Source: Kitasatospora purpeofusca
GTDB taxonomy: Bacteria > Actinomycetota > Actinomycetes > Streptomycetales > Streptomycetaceae
Assembly: GCF_000718025.1 (NCBI RefSeq)
Contig: NZ_JODS01000008.1
Span: 62,001 to 126,000, forward strand
Direction: 5' to 3'
DNA: 64,000 nucleotides
Position numbers and translations under genes: made by a program. Shown here in pieces: positions 23,658-31,136 of the stretch. Position 1 is the first letter of the stretch. Each line of letters begins with the position of its first letter. The notes under the pieces are model-generated. The model had not been told where the DNA came from. It searched no databases and worked only from the letters and a program-made list of their open reading frames with translations.

Positions 23658-24707
23658 ATGGGAATGTTCACGCTGGAGCGCGACCATCGTGAGGGGCACG
23701 AGGCGCGGGACGTCCTCGCGCGCACCCGCACCCTGGTCGACCCGGTGCTGCGGGCCGCCGTGGACTCGCTGCCCGGCACCATGCGCCGGGTGGCCGGCTA
23801 CCACTTCGGCTGGTGGGAGGCGGACGGCTCGCCGTCGGCCGCGCCCTCCGGCAAGGCCATCCGGCCCGCCCTGGTGCTCGCCGCCACCCAGGCCCTCGGC
23901 GGGGACCCGGCCAAGGCCACCGCCGCCGCGGCCGCCGTCGAGCTGGTGCACAACTTCACGCTGCTGCACGACGACATCATCGACCGGGACGAGACCAGGC
24001 GGCACCGCCCCACCGCCTGGCTGGTGTTCGGCACCACCGAGGCCATCCTGGCCGGCGACGCGATGCACTCGCTGGCCCTGCGCCTGCTGGCCGAGGACGG
24101 CCACGCGGTGGCGGGCGACGCCGTCCGCCGGCTGGCCGACTGCGTGGTGGAGCTGTGCGAGGGCCAGCAGATCGACTGCGCCTTCGAGCAGCGCAGCGAC
24201 GTCTCGCTGACCGAGTGCCTGGCGATGGCCGAGGCCAAGACCGGTGCGCTGCTCGGCGCCGCCTGCGCGATGGGCGCCCGGTACGCGGGCGGCTCCGAGG
24301 AGGCCGCGCAGGCGCTGGACGGCTTCGGCCGGGAGATCGGGCTGGCCTTCCAGCTGATCGACGACCTGATCGGCATCTGGGGGGACCCGGAGGTCACCGG
24401 CAAGCCGGTCGGCGCGGACCTCCTGGTCCGCAAGAAGTCGCTGCCGGTGGTCGCCGCGCTCCGCTCCGGGACGCCCGACGGGGACCGGCTGGCGGAGCTG
24501 TACGCGCTGGAACGCCAGCTGACCGCCGAGGAGTTGGCGAGCTGCGCGGCGGCCGTCGAGGGAGCGGGCGGGCGGGCCTGGGCCCAGGGCGAGTCCTGCG
24601 AGCGGATGGCGGCGGCGATGTCCCAGCTGGCCGTCGCGGTGCCCGAGCCCTCCGCGGCCGACGAGTTGCTCGCGCTCGCCGAGCTGGTCACGCGCCGGAC
24701 GCACTGA
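23658..24707 (+). CDS. Polyprenyl (geranylgeranyl-type) diphosphate synthase, likely encapsulin cargo
   Basis: This is a trans-isoprenyl diphosphate synthase, which condenses isopentenyl diphosphate with allylic diphosphates. The 349-residue sequence has the first aspartate-rich motif DDIID (105-109) in LLHDDIIDRDETRRHRPT, the conserved SGKAIRPALVL region, GQQIDCAFE, KTGALLG, and the second motif DDLIGIWGD (235-243) followed by GKPVGADLLVRKKSLPV. Phe100, five residues before the first motif, suggests a short C15-C20 product. GGGGGAGG precedes the ATG. It lies 137 bases after eshA in the same direction. Polyprenyl synthases are recognised cargos of Family 2B encapsulins, although the usual long disordered loading extension is not evident here. 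Confidence 0.92.
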   Translation: MGMFTLERDHREGHEARDVLARTRTLVDPVLRAAVDSLPGTMRRVAGYHFGWWEADGSPSAAPSGKAIRPALVLAATQALGGDPAKATAAAAAVELVHNFTLLHDDIIDRDETRRHRPTAWLVFGTTEAILAGDAMHSLALRLLAEDGHAVAGDAVRRLADCVVELCEGQQIDCAFEQRSDVSLTECLAMAEAKTGALLGAACAMGARYAGGSEEAAQALDGFGREIGLAFQLIDDLIGIWGDPEVTGKPVGADLLVRKKSLPVVAALRSGTPDGDRLAELYALERQLTAEELASCAAAVEGAGGRAWAQGESCERMAAAMSQLAVAVPEPSAADELLALAELVTRRTH

Positions 24708-24712
24708 GGCCG

Positions 24713-24768
24713 GGCGACGCCGCCGGGCGAGGGCGACGCCGCCGGGCGAGGCGACGCCGCCGGGGGAG
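24713..24768. repeat. 19-bp tandem repeat, three copies
   Basis: GGCGACGCCGCCGGGCGAG occurs at 24713 and 24732 exactly and again at 24751 with one base missing and one changed. It directly follows the synthase stop codon and leads into a GC-rich hairpin near 24763-24787. Confidence 0.85.
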
Positions 24769-24824
24769 CGGGCGCCCCGCTCTCCCCGGGGGCAGGTCCG
24801 GGACCGGTCCCGGACCCGCCGCCG

Positions 24825-25856
24825 TCAGGCCGAGGCCCCCAGCAGCCGCCGCTCCTTCTCCGGCTCGATCCCGTGCGTGATCCGGCCGCGCTTGCGCCCG
24901 TCCGGCTCGGTGTCCTCGGCCGGTCCGCGCCGGCGCAGCCAGTCCCAGGTGTCCCGGGCGGTCTCGGCGAAGGGCCGGCAGCGCAGTCCGGCCGCCTCCG
25001 CCCGTCCGGTGTCGACCCGCCAGGTCCCCGCCGACTCGGCCCCCTCGGGCAGCCAGAGCGGCAGTTCGCTCCACGGCTGGACGCTGTCCGGCCCCTCCTT
25101 CAGCAACTGCCCGTCCGGGACCCAGACCAGCTCGACGTCCGCGCCGCCGGCCACCGCCGCGCACCCCGCCAGGAACTCCCCGTAGGTGAGCAGGTCGGGC
25201 GGCGCCGTGGTGAGGAAGCTCCCGGTGGTGCCCGCCGTCAGCAGGTCGAGACCGAAGGCCGCGAAGTCCCGGACGTCGATCAACTGCATCGGCCGGCCCG
25301 GCTCGCCCGGCGCCAGGACCCGGCCGCCCCGGGCCATCCGCTCCAGCCACCAGGGCAGCCGGCCGCCCCGCTCGTACGGGCCGATCAGCAGGCCGCTGTT
25401 GAGGACCAGCGCGCGGTCGGCGCCGAAGTACTCCAGGACGGCGCGTTCGCAGCCGGCCTTGAGTCCGGCGCTGAACTCCTGCCCGGGCGGGGTGTCGGCC
25501 GGGCAGGGGTGCAGCGGCGAGGTCTCGTCGACGGCCCGGGCCGGCCAGTCGGCGAAGGCGTGGACGGAGGAGATCAGCGTGTAGTGGCCGGCCCGGTCGT
25601 GCAGCAGCCGGGCCGTGGCCGCGGCCTGGGCGGGCTGCTGGGCCGAGGTGTCGACCACGGCGTCCCAGTGCCGGCCATCGACCAGCCGTGCCAGGTCCTC
25701 GGCCGAGTCGCGGTCGCCGCGGACGGCCTCGACACCGGGCAGGTCGGCGGCCGTGCGGCCGCGGTTGAAGGTGGTGACCTCGTGGCCCCGGGCGAGGGCC
25801 TCGGAGGCGAACGCCCGTCCCAGGAAGGAGGAGCCGCCGAGCAGAAGGATCTTCAT
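24825..25856 (-). CDS. NAD-dependent epimerase/dehydratase
   Basis: This is an extended short-chain dehydrogenase-like (NAD-epimerase) protein of 343 residues. The N-terminal Rossmann motif is KILLLGGSSFLGRAFASEAL, an atypical G-G-S-S-F-L-G form of the usual GxxGxxG. It is followed by TFNRGRTAADLPGVEAVRGDRD and DAVVDTSAQQP. The active-site YxxxK is not obvious; SSVHAFADWP and an ERAVLEYFG segment occupy the region. Proteins of this type are often annotated as reductases or mRNA-binding CSP41-like epimerases. The substrate is unknown. The ATG at 25856 has a CAGTCT box seven bases upstream and may be leaderless. Confidence 0.82.
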   Translation of the reverse strand: MKILLLGGSSFLGRAFASEALARGHEVTTFNRGRTAADLPGVEAVRGDRDSAEDLARLVDGRHWDAVVDTSAQQPAQAAATARLLHDRAGHYTLISSVHAFADWPARAVDETSPLHPCPADTPPGQEFSAGLKAGCERAVLEYFGADRALVLNSGLLIGPYERGGRLPWWLERMARGGRVLAPGEPGRPMQLIDVRDFAAFGLDLLTAGTTGSFLTTAPPDLLTYGEFLAGCAAVAGGADVELVWVPDGQLLKEGPDSVQPWSELPLWLPEGAESAGTWRVDTGRAEAAGLRCRPFAETARDTWDWLRRRGPAEDTEPDGRKRGRITHGIEPEKERRLLGASA

Positions 25857-26099
25857 ACCGGCAAGACTGTCCCGGTCGATCGCTCCGCATACCGCCGTTC
25901 GCCCTGGGCGGAGGCCCGCCCTCCAGTACGCCGCCCCCGCACCTCGTCCCCGCATCCAGCCCCTCCGCCTCCGCACCCCGCCCCTCCGTGCCCGTCCACC
26001 CCCTGCCGCCGCCACCGGGATGCCGCCCCCCGGAGACCCGCATAGCATCCGGTTTGTACCGATATCGACGCCACGCCCGACGCAGGGGAGAGCGGCACC

Positions 26100-27425
26100 A
26101 TGGTCAACCCGGCACTCGTGGACCCGGACACCATCCGCGCGACCGCCGCCCGGGCGTGGATCCGCGGCTGGCCGATCCTGCAGAACTACCGCACCCTCTG
26201 GACCCAGGCACTGGACGACGCGGACCCCCGCTACGTCGGCGGCTTCGGCGTCTTCCGGCACTACCCGCACCCCTTCACCCCGGCCAACACCGATGTCGTC
26301 ACCCCCAACAACGACACCCCGTACTCCTGGGCCTGGCTCGACCTGCGGACCGAGCCGTGGGTGCTCTCGGTGCCCGCGACGGACCGCTACTACGTCCTGC
26401 CGGTGCACGAGCTGGACACCGTCTACGCCGGGTTCGTCGGCTCCCGGAGCACCGGCCCGGAGGCCGGCGACCACTTGGTGGCCGGCCCGGACTGGCACGG
26501 CGAGCCGCCGCTCGGCATCAGCAGCGTGATCCGCGCGGCGACCCGGCTGGTCGGCATCGTCGGCCGCACCCAGTCCGACGGCGCCTCCGCCGACGCCGTG
26601 CGGGAGCTCGGCGTGATCCAGCAGGGCTACCGGCTCCGCCCGCTGCACGAGTACACCGGCACCCCTGAGCCCGAGCCCGCCCCGCAACCGGTCTGGCCGG
26701 TCTGGCGCGAAGAGGCGATGGACACCGTCGAGTTCCTCTCCTACCTCGACTTCCTGCTCGGCTTCTTCCCGGTGCTGCCCGCCGAGGCCGAGCTGCGCGG
26801 CCGGCTGACCGACCTCGGCGTCGACGGCCGGGGCGAGTTCGAACCGGCCGTGCTGCCCCTCGCGGTCCGGGCCGAGATCGAACGCGGCATCGCCGACGGC
26901 AAGGCCGAACTCGCCCGCGCCGTCGCGCGCACCGAGTCCTCGGTCGGGCTCTTCGGCACCCGCGAGCAGATCGGCACCCGGTACCTGGAACAGGCCGTCG
27001 GCGCGCTCACCGGCCTGTACGGGCTGCCGGTCGAGGAGGCCTGGTACGGCGCCTGGCAGGCGGACAGCGAGGGGGAGCGGCCGCCCGACGCCGGCCGGCA
27101 CGGCCACCTGCTGCGGTTCCCGCCGGACGCGCTGCCGCCCGCCCGCTACTTCTGGTCCGTCACCATGTACGCGCTGCCCGGCCGCCAACTGGTCGACAAC
27201 GTTCTGGACCGCTACGCGATCGGCGACCGCACCCCGGGCCTGGTCCGCGACCCGGACGGCGCTCTCACCCTCCACCTGTGCCGCGAGCGGCCCGCCGACC
27301 CGGCCGGGGCCGCCAACTGGCTGCCCGCGCCCGACGGCCCGTTCACCGCGGTGCTGCGCGTCTACGGCCCGGACGGGGCGGTGCTCGACGGCCGCTGGAC
27401 GCCGCCCCCGCTCACCCCGTGCTGA
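26100..27425 (+). CDS. DUF1254/DUF1214 domain protein, copy 1
   Basis: The 441-residue protein has an N-terminal DUF1254 domain (about residues 10-170: GWPILQNYRTLW, TPNNDTPYSWAWLDLRTEPWVLSVP, RYYVLPVHELDTVYAGFVGSR) and a C-terminal DUF1214 domain (about 320-435: YALPGRQLVDNVLDRYAIGDRTPGL). This family is widespread in bacteria and its biochemical role is not established. No signal peptide is evident here, unlike many homologues. GGGGAG precedes the ATG. The next gene is a paralogue 36 bases downstream, indicating a tandem duplication within one operon. Confidence 0.88.
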   Translation: MVNPALVDPDTIRATAARAWIRGWPILQNYRTLWTQALDDADPRYVGGFGVFRHYPHPFTPANTDVVTPNNDTPYSWAWLDLRTEPWVLSVPATDRYYVLPVHELDTVYAGFVGSRSTGPEAGDHLVAGPDWHGEPPLGISSVIRAATRLVGIVGRTQSDGASADAVRELGVIQQGYRLRPLHEYTGTPEPEPAPQPVWPVWREEAMDTVEFLSYLDFLLGFFPVLPAEAELRGRLTDLGVDGRGEFEPAVLPLAVRAEIERGIADGKAELARAVARTESSVGLFGTREQIGTRYLEQAVGALTGLYGLPVEEAWYGAWQADSEGERPPDAGRHGHLLRFPPDALPPARYFWSVTMYALPGRQLVDNVLDRYAIGDRTPGLVRDPDGALTLHLCRERPADPAGAANWLPAPDGPFTAVLRVYGPDGAVLDGRWTPPPLTPC

Positions 27426-27461
27426 CCTGAGGGCCACCGCAGGGCCCGGGAAGGACGCCCC

Positions 27462-28802
27462 ATGACCCAGCCCGAGCTGGAGGCCATGGCCGCCGACGCC
27501 TATGTCTACGGCTATCCGTTGGTCGCCGGCCTCACCATGCTCGACCGCTTCGTCGACGGCGGCCTGGGCGTCCTGCCGCCCGCCCCGTTCAACCGGTTCG
27601 CCCACGCCACCCGTCCGGCGGGCCCCGAGGACGAGTTCGGCTCCGCCAACGTCGACGTCCTCTACTCGGCCGCCCCGCTGGACCTCTCCGAGGGGCCGCT
27701 GCTGCTGCGGGTGCCCGAGGCCGGAGCGGCCTACTACGTGCTGCAGTTCGTCGACGCCTGGACCGCCAACTTCGCCTACATCGGCAGCCGCGCCACCGGC
27801 ACCGCCGCGCAGACCTGGCTGATCGTCCCGCCCGGGTGGCACGGCACCCCGACCGACCCGGACCGGGTGATCGTCGCGCCGACGACCGTCGCCGTCCTCG
27901 TCGGCCGGTTCGCCTGCGCCGGTCCGGACGACCTGCCCCGGGTGCGGGCGCTCCAGGCCGGGCTGGCCCTCGAACCGATGGAGCCGGGCGGACTCGCCGC
28001 CGGACTGCCGGCGCCGGACCCGGAGGTGCCCGAGCGGCTGGCCTTCTTCGAACGGCTCCGGGTCTGGGCGGCCGCCTTCCCCCCGGCCGAGCCCGACCGG
28101 GACTACCAGCAGCGGTTCGCGCCGCTCGGCCTGCTCGACCCCGGGCCCTCCCCGTACCGCAGGGCCGTCCCGGACTGGACGCTCGCCCTGGCGAGCGGCC
28201 TCGCCGCCGGACGCGAACGCGTCGAGGACGCCACCCGGCCGCCCGAGGACCACCCGGTGGGTGCATGGCGGGCGGCGCTCCACCTGTTCGACCACAACGT
28301 CGACTTCCTCGGCCCGGGCACCCTGGACGGCCCCGAGTGGCGGATCGCGGACCGCCGCGCCGGCTACCTCAGCCGGGCCGCCGCCGCCCGGGCCGGCCTC
28401 TGGGGCAGCCACGCCTACGAGGCGCTGTCGGCGGCCACCACCGAGGACGCCGAAGGGCGTCCGCTGGACGGCGCCCACCGCTACACCCTCCGCTTCCCGC
28501 CGGACGGCCTGCCGCCGGTGGCGGCCTTCTGGTCCCTCACCGGGTACGGCCTGCCCGACCACCGGCTGGTGCCCGACCCGGGCGGCCGGTACGCGATCGG
28601 CGACCGGACCCCCGGCTTGGTCCGCGACCCGGACGGCGGTCTCACCCTCCACCTGTGCCGCGAGCGGCCCGCCGACCCGGCCGGGGCCGCCAACTGGCTG
28701 CCCGTGCCCGAGGGCCCGTTCACCGCGGTGCTGCGCCTCTACCGTCCCGGCCCGGCGGCCCTGGACGGCTCGTACCGCGTCCCGCCGCTGCGCCGGCGGT
28801 AG
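27462..28802 (+). CDS. DUF1254/DUF1214 domain protein, copy 2
   Basis: This 446-residue paralogue of the preceding gene has the same two-domain plan: DUF1254 in the N-terminal half (AYVYGYPLVAGLTMLDRFVD, ANVDVLYSAAPLDLSEGPLLLRVP, YYVLQFVDAWTANFAYIGSRATG) and DUF1214 near the C-terminus (GYGLPDHRLVPDPGGRYAIGDRTPGLV). The two proteins diverge over most of their length but share a 65-base stretch that is identical at DNA level (28640-28704 here), suggesting local gene conversion. The ATG follows a weak AAGGAC. It ends 28 bases before the convergent sigma-like gene. Confidence 0.88.
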   Translation: MTQPELEAMAADAYVYGYPLVAGLTMLDRFVDGGLGVLPPAPFNRFAHATRPAGPEDEFGSANVDVLYSAAPLDLSEGPLLLRVPEAGAAYYVLQFVDAWTANFAYIGSRATGTAAQTWLIVPPGWHGTPTDPDRVIVAPTTVAVLVGRFACAGPDDLPRVRALQAGLALEPMEPGGLAAGLPAPDPEVPERLAFFERLRVWAAAFPPAEPDRDYQQRFAPLGLLDPGPSPYRRAVPDWTLALASGLAAGRERVEDATRPPEDHPVGAWRAALHLFDHNVDFLGPGTLDGPEWRIADRRAGYLSRAAAARAGLWGSHAYEALSAATTEDAEGRPLDGAHRYTLRFPPDGLPPVAAFWSLTGYGLPDHRLVPDPGGRYAIGDRTPGLVRDPDGGLTLHLCRERPADPAGAANWLPVPEGPFTAVLRLYRPGPAALDGSYRVPPLRRR

Positions 28803-28830
28803 CGGGGGTCGGCGGGCCGCCCCGGGCGGC

Positions 28831-30954
28831 TCAGTGCGGCGTGGGGCCCGTCGAGGGGGCCGGCCCGGAGGGAGCGGCGGTGGACGGGGCCGGGGACGGG
28901 GTCGCCGACCCGGTCGGAGCCGGCGTGGACGTGGGTGCCGGTGTGGGCGACGCGGGCGTCGCGGTGGGGGTCGCGCCGCCGGTCGGGGTCGTCGTCGGGG
29001 CCGGGGTGGCCGACGGAGGGGCGGTGGGGGACGGGGTGCCGGACGGGGTCGGCCCACCGGTGGGGGTGGGGCTCGGCGCGGCGGTCGGTTCGCCGGTGCC
29101 CGGTTCGGCCGGGGCCGAGGTGGACCCGCCGCGGTGCTGCGGTCCGCCCTCCAGGGTGACCACGGCCTGCGAGGGCGGCAGCGCGATCCGGGCGGTCCAG
29201 CGGGTCGCCGGGGCGAGGTCCTCGTCGACGCTGACGATCACCGTGATCCGCTGCCCGGGCGCGAGCGTCCCGGAGTCGCGGCTGAGCCGCAGCCAGGACG
29301 CGTCCACCACGGCGTGCCAGCGGATCTCGGTGCCGCCGGAGTTGGTGAGGGTGAGCACAGTCCGGTTGCCGTACTCGCCCGCCTCGACGGTCAGCAGACC
29401 GGACGGTGCGGGCGCACCGTTCGAGGAGCCGCCCGGGCCGGACGGCACGACCGCCGCCCCGCCGGCGGGGGCCGGTGCCGCGACCAGGGTGGGGCTGGCG
29501 AGCGGGGTCGCACCGTGGGCCGGGACCGGGATCAGCGGGCCCTGGATCCCCGGCAGCAACGTTTCTGCACTGAGCGGCCCCGCCCCGGCGAGCTCCATCC
29601 CGGCCACCGCCGGTCCGGCACCCCGGCCCGCGGACCCGCCGGTCCCACCGATTCCGCCGGTCCCCCCGGCCGCGCCGACCACGGCGCCGAGCACCGTGCC
29701 GTCCACCGGGACGGCCGGGGCGTCCGGGCCCCGGCCCGCCGTGGCGTCCGCCGCGCCCCCGGGACGCCTCCCGCCCTCCGGGCGCCCGTCGTCCTCGACC
29801 CGGACCGAGGAGACCGCCGCGGCCGCCCCCGGCCCGCCGCCGCTCCGGTGCCCGGCCCACAGCGCGACCACCGGCGCGGCCAGGACGGCGGCCAGTACCC
29901 CGGTGGTGACCACCCGGCGCCGCACCGTGGGCCCGCGACCGGAGTCCGGCGCGCGATGGCGGGGGAACCCGCCCTGGTCGAAGCGGAGTCCCGGCTCGGT
30001 CACCGGGACCGGCGTGCCCGCCCGCCGCCCGGCCGGCTCCCGGGTCGCCGGCGGCAGGAACGCCAGGGTGCCCGCCGGAGCGCCGGAGCCGCCGGCGGGG
30101 GAGCCCGCCGCAGCTCCCGGGCCGGGCCCCGACACCGCCCCGGCCGGCGCGGTGAGCACCGGCAGCCCGGACAGCCCCGGGCCCTGCGGCACCTCGCCCG
30201 CGACCCGCTCCGCAGTCCCCCGGCAGGTCGGGCAGTCCACCACGTGCTGCACCAGCTCGCGCCGGAGCGCCGGGCCGAGCACCCAGTCCCGCCAGCTCTC
30301 CGCCCCGGCGCCGCCGAGCCGGTCCAGTTCGGGGCAGCTGCCCACGCCGAGCACCAGCAGGGCGGCCCTGGTCCGGTCGACCTCGGCCCGCGCGGAGGCG
30401 AGCAGCACCCGGACGGTGTCGAAGGGCTGCCCCAGCACGGCGGCCACCTCGATCGGGCTGAGCCGGTGGCGGACGGCCAGCTCCAGCGCCTCGCGCTGCT
30501 CGGGATCGGTGCCGGCCGCCTCGGGCCAGGCCAGTGAGGCCAGCTCGCGCCGCCGCCGGACCGCCTCCGTCCCGCCGTCGCCGTCCCCGCCCGGTGCCCT
30601 CCCCGCCGCGTCCCGGCCCGGCGTGTCCCGGCCCGCGCCGACCACCCCGATCCCGCGCACACCCCCCGCCGCACCCGCCGTGCCCGCCGCGCCGGTCTCC
30701 GGGCCGCCCTGCGGGCCGTCCGCCAGTCGCCGCAGGCAGCAGTACCGGGCCAGCGAGTAGAGCCAGGCCCGGAGCAGCCCGGGCTCGGCCAGCCGGGCGC
30801 CGTGCCGCACCGCCAGCTCGCGCACCTCCCGCAGGGCGGCCGCCGCGGCCTCGTGCTCGCACAGCACCGAGAGGCAGTAGGTGAAGAGGCCGTCGACCTG
30901 TCGCTCGTATGCCGCGAGGACGGCGTCGCGCGGCCCTTCCGTACTCGTCGTCAC
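28831..30954 (-). CDS. Fused sigma-70-like / zf-HC2 / BACON-type membrane protein
   Basis: The 707-residue protein combines parts normally made by separate genes. The N-terminus resembles ECF sigma region 2 (about residues 8-75, AVLAAYERQVDGLFTYCLSVLCEHEAAAAALREV), with a region-4-like helix-turn-helix (about 140-190, LSPIEVAAVLGQPFDTVRVLLASARAEVDR). A zinc-finger anti-sigma motif follows (HVVDCPTCRG), then a linker, one transmembrane helix (about 350-370), an extracellular BACON-like beta domain (DASWLRLSRDSGTLAPGQRITVIVSV) and a Pro/Thr repeat tail. It probably acts as a membrane-tethered regulator or adhesin-like sensor. The GTG at 30954 has TACCGT seven bases upstream, a leaderless arrangement. 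Confidence 0.8.
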   Translation of the reverse strand: MTTSTEGPRDAVLAAYERQVDGLFTYCLSVLCEHEAAAAALREVRELAVRHGARLAEPGLLRAWLYSLARYCCLRRLADGPQGGPETGAAGTAGAAGGVRGIGVVGAGRDTPGRDAAGRAPGGDGDGGTEAVRRRRELASLAWPEAAGTDPEQREALELAVRHRLSPIEVAAVLGQPFDTVRVLLASARAEVDRTRAALLVLGVGSCPELDRLGGAGAESWRDWVLGPALRRELVQHVVDCPTCRGTAERVAGEVPQGPGLSGLPVLTAPAGAVSGPGPGAAAGSPAGGSGAPAGTLAFLPPATREPAGRRAGTPVPVTEPGLRFDQGGFPRHRAPDSGRGPTVRRRVVTTGVLAAVLAAPVVALWAGHRSGGGPGAAAAVSSVRVEDDGRPEGGRRPGGAADATAGRGPDAPAVPVDGTVLGAVVGAAGGTGGIGGTGGSAGRGAGPAVAGMELAGAGPLSAETLLPGIQGPLIPVPAHGATPLASPTLVAAPAPAGGAAVVPSGPGGSSNGAPAPSGLLTVEAGEYGNRTVLTLTNSGGTEIRWHAVVDASWLRLSRDSGTLAPGQRITVIVSVDEDLAPATRWTARIALPPSQAVVTLEGGPQHRGGSTSAPAEPGTGEPTAAPSPTPTGGPTPSGTPSPTAPPSATPAPTTTPTGGATPTATPASPTPAPTSTPAPTGSATPSPAPSTAAPSGPAPSTGPTPH

Positions 30955-31124
30955 CCGTCCGACGGTAGAGACGGCGGCGGCCCGGCCCGGGCCATTCCGC
31001 CCGGTTGTACTTCTTTCGGGTAACAACATCGCTCATTCGTGGACCGGCTCCCCCTCCGGCCCCCGCGCGTCCCCGGCCGGCGCCGCCCGGCCCGGCCGCC
31101 CCCCGCGTTGTCGTACCCGGACGC

Positions 31125-31130
31125 TACGGT
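31125..31130 (+). promoter_or_regulatory. -10 element of radA, leaderless arrangement
   Basis: TACGGT ends six bases before the radA ATG at 31137. No ribosome site or matching -35 box is visible. Confidence 0.5.
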
Positions 31131-31136
31131 GACCGC

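Noticed and set aside
24857..29057. A 1410-codon minus-strand frame spanning the epimerase and both DUF1254 genes
   Set aside because: Only its 3' end (24825-25856) is the epimerase. The rest is an antisense shadow of two well-supported plus-strand genes, kept open by high GC at third codon positions.
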